Assembly: GCA_028564705.1 (NCBI GenBank)
Contig: JAPXFQ010002688.1
Coordinates: forward strand, 620,001 to 684,000
Reading direction: 5' to 3'
From: Apricaphanius iberus
Lineage: Eukaryota; Chordata; Actinopteri; Cyprinodontiformes; Aphaniidae
DNA: 64,000 nt
Position 1 is the stretch's first letter; each line of letters starts with the position of its first letter. Positions 33,946-45,059 of the stretch are shown one piece after another. A program made the translations under genes and the position numbers. The notes under the pieces were generated by a model that saw only the letters and a list, made by a program, of their open reading frames with translations, had not been told where the DNA came from and did not search any database.

Positions 33946-36900
33946 AAAACACAAACATTTAAATTAAAAACAGGGGTACTTTGTTACATGACAAAGCAGC
34001 TGGTTCTTAGAAAAGTACATAGAGCAAAGCAAGCCCATGGTGAAATACTGAAGTTTGAATTTATTCCTTAACACTGTAACAGTGAGAAAAATCACATCAC
34101 GCCAGGAATGTGACCCTCTCCAGACTTGAGATGTGTTTTGTTCTTCCAGGAAGCACTTGTAAAACACATCCAAAGTCTACAGTTTCAGACTCCAGCTTCT
34201 GTCAAAACCCTGAAAAGTATTTGTGGCGGGGATTTCTAAAATAAATTCCTGAGTGTGTTTAACCTGCTTTTCTGGGTTTAGTTTTTCGAGGGGTAATGAA
34301 ACAGAGCGATGGGAACCTCAGCTGTTTGGTTTCAGGAAAGCAACAGTCTACTCCCTGCAGAGGAATGCTTGACTGGCACAGGGGAATGTGCAGCGCTCTT
34401 TTTCTAATAAAATATAATCACATTATTGGGAATTGGACAATTGTTTATTTTCATGGACAAATTCAAATTAGATGTGAAGTGTGAGAATAGAATTCTGAGA
34501 TCCTCCTTTTAAATACAAAATCTGACTTTTACATGCAAGGTTCCACATCATGATAGATTTAAGGATCATGTGGCCTTACATATAAAAAACATGTACATTC
34601 AGTTGGAAAAAAAGAAGAAAAACAACCAATCTGATGAAAATCAAAACAACAGAGTATTATTTTATTTAGGATTTTTGTTTAAACGTGTACAGACAGCCTT
34701 CATATCTATCTTGATCACAAATATGGTACATCTGATAAGTTTTACTATTTTCTTTTCCGATAGAAAAATCTGTACACTTGCTTCTGTCGAATAGTAAATT
34801 GTCATAGAATTGAGAGCTCAAAACTTTTACAGCAGCTATGAGGCTTTGCTGACTGTAAATTTTAGGGTGTAACTACCATGATACACAGCAACCTTCATGG
34901 TTTCTGGCACCCTTGATCAAAATGCTTCAAAAGCCTTAAACTTATCTTTTATTGCAATAATATTTCACACTGAAGCAAACAGAAACATCTTTGAATTTAT
35001 AACCCCTGATTTTTACATCTTTAGTAAAGGCAACACATTAGGAAATGTTCGGGGGGGTAATTACTGGTGCAACTCTCACCATTACGTTTGATTAATTCCT
35101 GTTAGATTAGAGTACAGCATAGTTCCTTGAACTTTTAAGTAGTGACCCATTAATATTTGGTTTTCCAGGGGTGAAATATGATTTAACAAAGGGACACATT
35201 TCTTTCTGCTTTATTTTCAAAATGGGAGAGACAGGAGGAAATAACATTTCTTTAAGTTTGCTCATATGTCTTAGTTTTTCATCTTTCTTACAAGAGCTAA
35301 AAGGAAATACAAGCTCAGCTGATCTTACCCATATAGTCAGAGCAATAATTAAAATGTTAAACTGGAGCTGTGACAAACCTAACCTGAATCATACTCATGT
35401 TCATCTTGCACAGTAAGCAATATAGTTTCCATTGTAAAAGTAAACTCCAAACATATTTACCAGGGGAGACAATGATTGTGAAGGTCACCCATTGATGGCT
35501 AGCAGCTATTTACATATAGATATTTCCTGAATTATGAAGATAAATATGAATCACCTGTACTTCAATGCCACATTCTTCTGTCTTTACCATTTTAAAGAGC
35601 AGATTAGAGAGATGAGCATGTGTCATGTCATATTATTTTCCAAGGGAAACGTCATTTTTTTTAAACTTGTATTATTAAAGTAAAGTTCCTAAACAATTCA
35701 AGTAAAACTTACATCACATTTATTTTCTGAAAATTGCTAGAGGTTCCAAAGTTGTAGCAAAGGTTTTCTATAACAAAACAAAAAGATTTAAAAAAAAATC
35801 CACTCTTGACTGAATAAGTACTTAAAAAAGCCAGTTGTACAACAAATTAATTACTTTGCCAGTGATTACAACAATAGTGAGATTGGTTGTAACATTCTGA
35901 TCTGTGTAATGCTTTGCAATACATTTCTATTTAACATAAAACTCAACAATTAACCTAGAATCTGAATAACTCAGGAAGTTAGCTTATTATTGAGAAAAAT
36001 AACATGAATTCCTGAACCGAAAAAAATAAATAAAATCGGCTTCTGTAGTCAGAACTACATACCACAAATCTTTTCGTCTGTTTCACAAACCCCCTACCTG
36101 TTTGCCGTCTTTTAAAGATTATGTCAAGTATTTGCCCCCCTGCATTTTATCCCGCAGTAATCCGTATCCGGTACACTAAGAGTCCAGCTTGGCTCCACGT
36201 CCAGCTCAGTGGGCCAAACCTTCCATCAACTCCAGGAAGCTACAACATCCTTTACATCTCCAGATAATGTTTCCCCAAGGGAGGGAAGCATTAAATGTCC
36301 TTCCCATTGGTCCTGGGGGTTGTTTTTTATTTGTGATTCACCATATTTGTGGCTCAACGCGGCAGATATTTCAATCAGGACAGAGATAAACACAAAGATG
36401 TAACTGGCTCACAGGCAGACCTTTAGTCATGAGAAAGGTATGTTTTTCTAGTTCAGATTCCAGCCTGATTTCTTGGGTCAAATTCTTTTACCCACACCCA
36501 TCATGTGCACAAAGTAAAACATAACCATATATATATTGTCATACCTTAAATTCCTTAAGGACATGTTGTTGCCCTCATGTCTGGTAAGTTTTTTTTATGC
36601 TTTCATTCAGGAATGTGTTAACACAATGCCAAGAAGGTAAGGCATCCACCACTATCTTACGGATGCATTTTCTACCTGTAGGTGTGAGTTGCAAGAAAGC
36701 ATCAAGGTTTTCTGATAAATGTATCTCTACAGTTCTTAGTTATGTGTCCTTTAACAGGACACATAAATGTGCCTTTAAATGTGCCTGAATATATATAGAA
36801 AGGGAAGCCTTTCAGCTGGATCCGTTCACTTAAAGTAGTTTTTTTTCATGGCACAGAATTTTGGAGAAATCAAAAGGATAATACACCCTTTTTTCAACAT

Positions 36901-37189
36901 CCACCTCAAGGCTGCCAAAATGTTGGCTTTCTACAGTTTTTATCAGTGGGTTTGTTGATTACTTTCATAAAATGATGAAAAACAAGTCATTGGGCATATT
37001 ATCATATAAACCGTTGCCTTGTGAACTTACAAGAGACTGTGATACTATTTTTGCCATTGAGGTATGCACTTTGTTTCACACCTTTTTTCCAACACATCAC
37101 TTGTGTTTGGGCTTTTAAATAAATACAAATATATGGGCTACGATCCTGAGCACGAATAAAAAAAAGATTTGTAAAAGTGATAAAAATGT
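33946..37189. other. Intergenic, nothing recognised
   Basis: About 3.2 kb of AT-rich sequence. Frames of 62-89 codons (for example 34570-34794, 35107-35376, 36189-36403) have no domain or splice context. A 9-bp-arm hairpin ATGTGTCCT / AGGACACAT lies near 36740. Confidence 0.35.
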
Positions 37190-38097
37190 ATTTAGTCGGG
37201 CATAAACGTATTTGTCAGCCACCGATGTGTGCAAGTTTCCCACTTAAAACGATGAAAAAAAATCTAGGAAATCATATTGCATGATTTTGAAAGAATTTAG
37301 TTGTAAAATGGTGCAGAAAATAAGTATTTTTTCTATAACAAAAGTTCACCTCAGTACTTTACAATGTAACCTTGGTTGGCAGTGACATCTGTCAAACGTT
37401 TCCTGTAGGTCTTGACCAGGTTTGCACACTGTGTAGCTGGTATTTTATCCCATTCATCCATGTAGATAATCTGGAGCGCGGTGATGTTTTGACTTTCAAC
37501 TTTCTCCACAGATTCTGTGTTGAATTGAGGTCAGGAAACAGAACCATGACATGCTTTTTTACGTAACCACTCTTTCGTTCCCCAGGCAGTGTATTTGGGA
37601 TCATTGTCTTGAAGGGCCAGCCATGTTTCACCTCAATGCTTTTACTGATGGACTGAGATTTTTGCTGAAAATCTCCAAACAGCCAGTGGCATTTAGAGTT
37701 CTATTTTGGTCTCATCTGACACATGTCGCATGACAATTTTTGAAATTGTTTGAAAGCGTGGACAGGTGTCCTTTATACAGATAATGGGTTCAAACGGGTG
37801 CCCTTTCTACTGATAACAAGTGGAGAAGAGAAGAGCTTCTTAAAGAAAAATGACTGTGCAGGCAAGAGTTGTTGCTTGTTTGTAGGTGCTAAACGCTTAT
37901 TTTATGAACCATTATAAAAATTAATTATTCAAAAAAAAAAATCACAGAATGTTATTTCCTGTGTTTTTTATTTTATATTTTACATTCTGTCTATCACTGT
38001 GGAAATGTTCCTATGTTGATAATTACACACCTCTCTAATCTTTGTCAGTGGGCCAACTTGCATGACCGGTGGTTGTCAAATACTTTTTTTGCCCTAC
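37190..38097 (-). mobile_element. Tc1-like transposon remnant (minus)
   Basis: Ends TTTGTCAGCCACCGATGTG and its inverted match ATGACCGGTGGTTGTCAAA (about 38060) bracket a decayed minus-strand transposase. Recognisable pieces are complementary to ATTTTATCCCATTCATCC, TTTGGGATCATTGTCTTG and GGTCTCATCTGACACATG. It has internal deletions and stops. Same broad family as the copy at 31985. Confidence 0.65.
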
Positions 38098-38499
38098 TGC
38101 TTTTGTGGATCAATACGTTTCATCGTCCGTATTTACTCTATTGGTAAAATATGCTTCATAATCCTGATAAAGGACCAACCATAAATAACAAGGAATTGTA
38201 TCAGTAAGAAGCCTTTTAACCCATCTGCAAAATAAGCTTTAAATTTCAGGCTTTGAAATATGTCCAATAGCAAAGAACCTGGAGGAGGATAAACAGAATC
38301 TCTTCATTCATAGGCAGCTTTACCAGATCAAAAGTAAAAGCGCCCAGAAGACACATTACATGTTCACGGACATAAGAGAAGAAGAAAAATGCTTGTATAC
38401 ACAAATACTGCTTCACTGCAGCTGAACAGAATAACTCATACACAGGGAATCTTGACATCCTCAGGCAAATTCCATCGTACTTACTGTAACCTATTGCTA

Positions 38500-39560
38500 T
38501 TCGTATTATTTCCATTTTCGGGTGATGGCTTTGAACAGAGCCATGTTATATGTTCAAAGCTTGAATACATTTTTTACAACCCACCCCGTTTTGCACTTCT
38601 CAACAATTTTCTCCTTCACCTTCCTGCTCTGTTCATTGGTTTTTATGAGGCTGTTTGTTTTGCAATGTTCGCTAGCAAACCTCTAAGGCAGAGGTGCCCA
38701 AACGTTTTCTGTCTGAGGGTCAAAATGAAACTATCAGAGGGCCGAGGGCCAAATGTAATATTATACTCGAAACACAAGTACTAATATTAAAGAATAGTAA
38801 AGTACTGTTATTAATTCTACAGTTATTTAAGATTTATTGCCGTGGAAATAACAATAAAATTACAAATAAGTCATATTTATCCATTTAAAACCTTAAAACT
38901 TATTTCTAAACTTCCTTGTTTGACTTATTTAGCATTTATGTCAGTGAAAATATATTCTTCCTCTCTTGTCTTTACAATGGCAATGTGCCCATATAGGTGA
39001 TAGACGCTCAAGCTAGCAGCCACCTTGGTAACCTGCAAACTATGGAAGTAATTTGATCCAGTACGGTGCTGCAGCAAAGGCACATGGGATATTTTGTAAA
39101 TTGATCAAATAGAACTGTTTGTGATCTTATAAAGTGAGTGAATCTAAATATGTGCACAAATCTACTCTACATGCCCCTTGTAGTTCCTTGTAATTCAAAT
39201 TTTAACCTAATTTGTGATGCTTCAATTATAATGCAAGCGCCAAGCGTGAGGGCTATATAACATTATCAGCAGTAGAAGAATACTTAAATTACACATTTAG
39301 CTGACTGAACAATGTGGGCTTTATGTAATACCCAGGGCAACCACCTGGGGGGCCAAATTGAATGACTTGGGGGGCCAACTGTGGCCTGAGGGCCCCACTT
39401 TGGGCACCCCTGTTCTAAGGCCTTCACAGAACAAGTGGATGTTTACTCAAATTAATTTGCAAAGCATTTGACTTCCAAAAGTAATTGGTTGCGGTGGGTT
39501 ATATTTGAGGGTATCCAAGTAAAGAGGTATGAAAGCAAATCAAGGAAATACTTTTCAGAT
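38500..39560 (-). mobile_element. Tc1-like remnant split by a hAT MITE
   Basis: Left of the insertion, TTTTCGGGTGATGGCTTTGAACAG and GGCTGTTTGTTTTGCAATG match the 5' transposase part of a common fish Tc1 element. Right of it, AAGGCCTTCACAGAACAAGTGG and AATTGGTTGCGGTGGGTT continue the same element. The sequence resumes at the base pair where it stopped, apart from the 8-bp duplication, which shows that the Tc1 copy was there first. Confidence 0.6.
38689..39412. mobile_element. hAT MITE nested in Tc1 remnant
   Basis: Ends CAGAGGTGCCCAAACG and TTTGGGCACCCCTG are inverted. Flanks CTCTAAGG (38681-38688) and TTCTAAGG (39413-39420) form an 8-bp duplication with one mismatch. Subterminal GAGGGCCGAGGGCC and GGCCTGAGGGCCCC words match. 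It is 724 bp with no transposase. Confidence 0.8.
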
Positions 39561-39829
39561 ATCATTTCCCTGATACTTCCTAATTATATGAAAATAACAA
39601 CTCGATAAATCAGATATAGAAGTTTGAGCCACAGATTTCTGTTTCCGTGCACTACATAAAGTCTATAACATTTGTTTATGCGGTGCACACCAAAAAATAA
39701 ATAAACCCTTTTAGCTCAGTTGGTTGTATTATTAAAAAGTCAGACTTCAATGTGCTTTTTAACAGGTTAGCAAAGCCCACATGATGATATCATAACTTCA
39801 TCATAGATGCACACCTATCAATATACAGG

Positions 39830-41420
39830 AAATCAACACACTGCTTTCCTGTGTGAAATCATGGAACATCAAAAGAATTGAGAAAATACATTAGGAAGAA
39901 AACTGTGAGCCTCAACAAGACTGGTTCATCCTTGGAGGCAAATTTCAGATGCCTGAAGATGCTATATTCATCCGTTGAAACAATAGTAAGCATTAATGTC
40001 CAGCCATTGCACTGTTCTGTAAAAAGACTGGCTCAATTTCCCAGGGCTGAATGTGTTTTGGTGTAAAATGCATCCTGGATTACAGTTTGCAAATGGAGTC
40101 TGGGTCAAAGATCATAATTTTTTATAATATGTCTTGAGGTTTGAAGAAAAAATTTAATGGAATTGTTTGGCCATAATAAACATTGATACATTAAGAGGAA
40201 AAATTGGGAGCTAGCAAGCCTGAAAACACCATCTGTGAAGTACATGTGGTATCATAATGTTGTGTGGGTGTTTTGCTGCATGAGGGACTGGTGCACTTTA
40301 CAAAAAGGAAACCATCATGAGGAAAGACCATTAAGAGGAAATATTAAAGCAACGCCAAATACTTTTTGCTGTCCGGTCCCCCTACAGGGTGGAAGCGGAA
40401 TTGTCCATTACTGCTGTCGTAAATAATTAAGCCTACCGTCGCGGTAGTTTAGTATGCAATATCCATTTGCATTGTCTGTGAAAATCTTGAGAATGTTATT
40501 GCAAAAAAGGTTCAGAGACCGTTTTAGTGGCTGCATTGTTACGATATTATTGGAACAGTTAGCTAAATCTACACCCTTATGTTCCATGTTACTTTTTTTG
40601 TGTGACTAAAGTTCTAAATTATGATTCATGCCTACAAGTATTTGGCCCTCATACAATTACCGTAATAAGTTCATAATTTATTTCAGGTTTCCTCTCCTTC
40701 CTCAATGTATCGTACACAGATCTAGGCACATTGTTGGGGTGAAAAAAAGATTATTACTTACAAGTCCAGCAGCAACAAAGCCATCAGCATCTTGTAGCCT
40801 CCCTTATCTCTCGCCAACGAGTGGAAGCCGGTCCAATGTTCACTCTAGTTCGAGCTCTTTCTCTATCATGCTCCCGTTATTTTTCTTTGCCTCCTCCGAC
40901 ATACTCTTCCTTTTCTTTGCAGGCTCAGTCATGATGAGAATTGTTCAAGCTACCTGCTGCTATGTATCTTCCATTTATATGTACCTGCCGCGTATGCTCC
41001 ACCCAGAGAGTCTTGCAAGATGCTCCATCGACTGTATTTTGTGAAGCTGTAAGTCGCATTTGTAGTTTCATTTGAACTACAAAGCCGCTACCCGATGACC
41101 AAAACTTACATAGTGCTGATACGGCTGATAGAGGGCCTCAAAGCGAATGCAGAAAACCTGTTTCACCCTGTTATGAGTTGATGAACTTCTGAAACGAGTT
41201 CGGAAACATTATTTTAAGGTAAAAAAAAAAACTCTTTGGTGTTGCTTTAAAGCAGGAAATAAGTCAGGAATTTAAAGCTTGGGAAAAAAATATTCTTCCA
41301 AATGGAGAATGATCCCAATCATATCACCTAATGAGTTACAAAGTGGCTTAAGCACAGTAAAAAAAAATGTTTTGAAGTCAGAACAGAAGGTCATTATTAG
41401 TAGCCTCTGCTAAACAAGAA
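39830..41420 (+). mobile_element. Tc1-like transposase remnant split by a TTAA element
   Basis: Left part: a broken frame with CEPQQDWFILGG, then KPENTICEVH and GVLLHEGLVHFTK, corresponding to the HGGG-SIM-WG and ALH regions of Tc1 transposases. Right part after 41250: AATGATCCCAATCATATCACC, the counterpart of the second catalytic segment (NDPKHT). The insertion lies between them. Several stops; dead copy. Confidence 0.6.
40348..41246. mobile_element. TTAA-target element (Kolobok/piggyBac-like) nested in Tc1
   Basis: Ends AGCAACGCCAAATAC and CTTTGGTGTTGCT are inverted and bordered by TTAA at 40344-40347 and 41247-41250. This is the target-site pattern of Kolobok or piggyBac superfamilies. 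The interior holds a 138-codon frame (40628-41044) with Ser- and Phe-rich sequence and no transposase signature, so the element is probably non-autonomous. Confidence 0.7.
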
Positions 41421-41998
41421 ATAGTCATTACGGACTGTATTACTTTCAGCGAAGATAGCAACATGCCTTAATTATTTTGCAGTCATCTGAGACATCTCTG
41501 GTAGGACTTCCCTTCCTATCGAACAAGGCGTTCTCCTGAAATAACCAAAAGCAAAGGTATGCAAAATCGATATGCACATGAATTCTGCTACTTCCTGTTT
41601 CTTGACCAATAGTAGACGAGTTGGACCAAGAAGGGCAGCCCTCCTCATTTGAATAATGAGGCAGAGATGCATATGGTAAAGTCAAAAGAGACGAGGGAAT
41701 GTAAAAGCAAGGAATACATGTATGAGGAAAAACAAAACGTATATTTTTCTTGATGAAAATGCATGTAATGTGGAAAAAGAAAAACAACATATATGTTTCT
41801 CCACAAAAATGCCTGCATAAGGAAAACGAAGAAGAAAATACATATATTTCTGCTTTTATTTTATTTTTAATTATGTCAGTTTTGGTCCTCCATACCTTAC
41901 AACCTCATGCACATTATGCAAATGAGGCAATGACAGCCCCATATGGAGGGAAAAGGTTGGTGGGGGAGTTATCATCCATTTATCATTCACAAGGTGAA

Positions 41999-42047
41999 CT
42001 GCTCAATATATTGTGATTTTGATTTGAGGCCATATTGCTCAGCCCTA
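41999..42047 (-). mobile_element. hAT right-end fragment
   Basis: CTCAATATATTGTGATTTTGATTTGAGGCC and ATATTGCTCAGCCCTAC are the complement of a fish hAT terminus of the form AGGGCTGAGCAATATGGCC. The partner end is not present. Confidence 0.45.
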
Positions 42048-42124
42048 CTTGGAAGGATCTACACAACATATCATGCTAAAACATCTTTGTGTCAGGATCA
42101 AGTCTGCTATATTAACTACAGGAG

Positions 42125-42270
42125 AAAATTTGCCCCAAAATTTGTTGTTAGCTCTGTTGCCTTCTAGCAAGAAGGATCTCCATTTGTATCCTGGCTCAGG
42201 CCTTTCTGTATGGGGTTTGCAAGTTCTTCCTATGAATGGATGGGTTCTCTCTGGGTTGTGATTTATTACA
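42125..42270 (+). repeat. tRNA-derived V-SINE-like fragment
   Basis: GTTAGCTCTGTTGCCTTCTAGCAAGAAGG, a degraded B-box region, CTGGCTCAGGCCTTTCTG, TGGGGTTTGCAAGTTCTTCC and GGGTTCTCTCTGGGTT follow the order of a common fish tRNA-type SINE with a conserved central domain. Diverged and 3' truncated. Confidence 0.55.
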
Positions 42271-42899
42271 CACAATATTTAGTTCAGCTCTTTGTAGCTG
42301 CATTTTTTCATCCATGATAAATTATTAGATTTCATGATTGATCATTTTTTAAAAACCTGTTTCTATTGTTGTTCCCTGCAGAGACCTTCGCTAATAATTT
42401 ATTTCGGAAACAGATGCAGAGTTACATTATTTCCTCTGCTTTTGTCATATAATCTGGTTTGGCTGCTGTTTTCCACTGTAACTATCATACTACAGATAAA
42501 GAGGCTACAAGTTACTCTTGTGCTGTTTGATTATGAAAGCAAAGTTCCAGCTTAATTATGATATATGCACAGAAAGGAAGAAGCTGTGGAGTTTTGGAAT
42601 TTGGTGATTATTCAAACATCTGTATTATCTATTATAAAAAATATTATGTAATATATGTTTACGGTGAAGCTGCCAGAAAAGCTCTGCTAGATACACTGCC
42701 AACAACAAATTGCATAGCTTCAAATGCTTTATAGAGACTTTAACAGAGTCCTGGCATAATTCTAACTTCATATTTATAAGAAATGGTAGAGTTAATTTAA
42801 ACAAGTTGGGCTCCTGGCACAGACATGGTTTTTAAGCATAGTCCATACATGTCCAATAGAACTTCAGACAGGTATTTGTCAGGTGTTAATTTTCCAAAT

Positions 42900-43035
42900 G
42901 GAAAAAGTAAACTTGTACAGAATTGTACTTTTAGGGGTACAATGTCTTGTCACTGGGGTGGAACACCTCAAAGGTACCATTTTGTGGCCTTAACTGTGGG
43001 TACCAGTTTGTACTCTCTGTACCCACGATGTAGCC
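42900..43035. repeat. GTAC-rich dispersed repeat (MITE-like)
   Basis: Many GTAC-centred words (TTGTACAGAATTGTAC, GGGGTACAATG, GGTACCATTTT, GGGTACCAG, CTGTACCCACG) in about 130 bp, with roughly inverted ends. It resembles a short fish MITE family but termini and target duplication are unclear. Confidence 0.35.
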
Positions 43036-43734
43036 AATAGTTGTCCATTTGCTTGTTTGATAAAAAAAAGGTTAAGATTTAATTAAAAACGTGTTAACAG
43101 TAAAGATATGAGGTCCATTTACATTAATCTAGATTTGCTAATAAATGTATTCTTTTGTATAAAAGATTATAACAACTCGCAACTAACAACTCTGTTAGTT
43201 GCTTTGTCCAAGCGAGGTACAGAGTTGAACATAGAAAGACCGGATACAGACAATTTGTATCCTATATACTGAGAATTTTAAGTTAAAAGCAGGAATAGTT
43301 GAAAATAATATGATACACATACAATGTTCTTTGTTTTGAAAGCCTCACTTGGACTCCTTCAGACTGTGCAACTGAAGATAATTAGCTCACCCTTTTTCTC
43401 CACTGACCATAATGCTCTCTGAAGGCATTTGGGTTGTCCGTTGAGTGTAGCTGCAAAAGTCAGTCAAGCTTGAAGGTGGCAGTTTTGGAGCAGCTACTTT
43501 TTTTTCTGGTCGCCACCATTTCACCAAAACGGTGCTCTGTAGTCACGGTAATCAGTAGTTAATACAGCATTTGGGCACTACATGCTTTATATTGAAAAGA
43601 TAATAATCTAATGTTCTTTGGGCTATTTTGAACAAAAGGAGGTGTAGGAAAACAAGAAAAAAGGCTGCTTTGTCTGTTTACATGCATTTTTAAAGCTACC
43701 AACTGAGCTGCACTTCAAGGAAAAAAAGCTCTTA

Positions 43735-44118
43735 AGCTTTAGAGCTTAATCAAAACTTACTTTCTGTTGTCCTTTGCTACTTGGGGGGGGGGGGGGTATG
43801 CGTTCACAGACTGAAGTCAATCAAAAATGTAGAGAAAGGGAAGGAGAACCATAAACGAAAAATGTCTCTGTCAATGTTTCTGCATGCAAATTTGCCGTTG
43901 AAGTATAAACTAGTCTTTAGACAGAACTGGATTCTGCAGACATGAACATGGTTCGTGTTTGCGTGTTTCCAAATTGCACAAACAAAATGACCAAGTGGAC
44001 TAAGTTTAGCTTCCAAAGGCTCCCTTTCCGCAGCCTGCGCAGACTACAGCTGCAATGGTGCGAAGTTGCGAGATCATCCAAATCGCCGGTCAGTTTAAGT
44101 TGCAATCGGTTGGACTAA
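43735..44118 (+). mobile_element. P-element-like (THAP) transposon remnant, copy 2
   Basis: Similar to 1529-1830. An open frame at 43942-44118 (58 codons) reads MNMVRVCVFPNCTNKM, then FSFQRLPF and LQLQWCEVAR. This is the N-terminal half of a THAP domain: C-x4-C and the central Trp. It stops before the C-x2-H half, which survives only in copy 1. A run of about 14 G lies at 43783-43796. It is 0.9 kb upstream of the chemokine start. Confidence 0.55.
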
Positions 44119-44689
44119 AAACCTTTAAAAACCCCTGCAGACTACACCACCACACCCCTGAGACACTATGAACTCAAAGGGTAATATTGCTATCCTCTAT
44201 CTATTCATTATAAAACATTGGTAAAATGAAGGAGTTTCGTTCCAGATGATGCCTTACTCAGAGGCTGCACATTGGTTCCCATGCATGCTAAAAATAAGTT
44301 CCAGGTTGCAACAAACTGGACTTTCTCATTAAACAAATTTGGGTGGTGGTGTATGTACATATTTCAAGCTGTTAAATTCTGCTCTTGAAGGGTTAGAGAA
44401 AACTTCTGCATCCCGTGTTTGATATACATACGGAAGTTGATAGTTTGGAAACAAATTAAATCAATAATTGAAAAGATCTTATTATGACATCAATGCCCAT
44501 AAGGAGTGTGTGTGACCCTAAAAAATCTTAAATGTAGATGCAGAAACCTGTTTTTAAATAACTGGAAAGGCAATGGAGTTTAATGTGATGGCATAAGAAA
44601 TACTTGTCCTTATTACTCATTTGATATGTATTCAGTCTTTAAGCAAAACATGGACAAGAAGAGGGAAAATAAATGTAAAGCCTTAAATC

Positions 44690-44995
44690 AAACAAATTGG
44701 GTTTGGCATCCAGAGCGAGGAAATGAGAAGGAAGACGCCAGGGAGAGATGAGAATACAAGAGAGAAAACAAGAGAGAATATGAGGGAGGAAGAGAGTTGA
44801 GCGGGAAGATGACTGAGGATGGATAAACACAGGGTGGGAGGGAAGGACAGTAAGAGACAGAAAAAGAAGAGGTGGTGAAAGTGAGTGAGTGAGAGATGGG
44901 CAGGGAGGTATAAAGAGAGGGAGTAATCTACAAGAGGCAGCCATAGAGGGAAAGGTGACAGAGTAGATTATCCTCTCTTCCCTGCCGGTCTCACC
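44690..44995 (+). promoter_or_regulatory. Chemokine promoter: TATA box and purine-rich tract
   Basis: TATAAA at 44909-44914 lies 82 bp before the ATG, at the right distance for transcription starting near 44940 and a short 5' UTR. The preceding 200 bp on the plus strand are almost all A and G (GAGGGAGGAAGAGAG and similar). A TATA-containing promoter is usual for inducible chemokine genes. The 101-codon minus frame through this tract is a by-product of its pyrimidine-rich complement. Confidence 0.55.
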
Positions 44996-45059
44996 ATGTT
45001 CATGCTGCAGACGCTGACTGTTCTCTCTCTCACTGTCATCTTCCTGGCATCTGTAGAAG
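44996..45059 (+). CDS. Chemokine exon 1 (signal peptide)
   Basis: [21 protein letters not shown] plus one base, then donor GTAGGA. The phase-1 break right after the signal peptide is the standard CC chemokine gene structure. Confidence 0.85.

Noticed and set aside
38389..38784. 131-codon plus-strand frame
   Set aside because: It runs across a Tc1 remnant and into a nested hAT MITE; the composite cannot be a gene.
39711..39727. tRNA-like TTAGCTCAGTTGGTTG
   Set aside because: It resembles a tRNA D-arm/A box, but no B box or cloverleaf follows within 100 bp.
40628..41044. 138-codon plus-strand frame
   Set aside because: It lies wholly inside a TTAA-bounded non-autonomous element and has no transposase or other motif.
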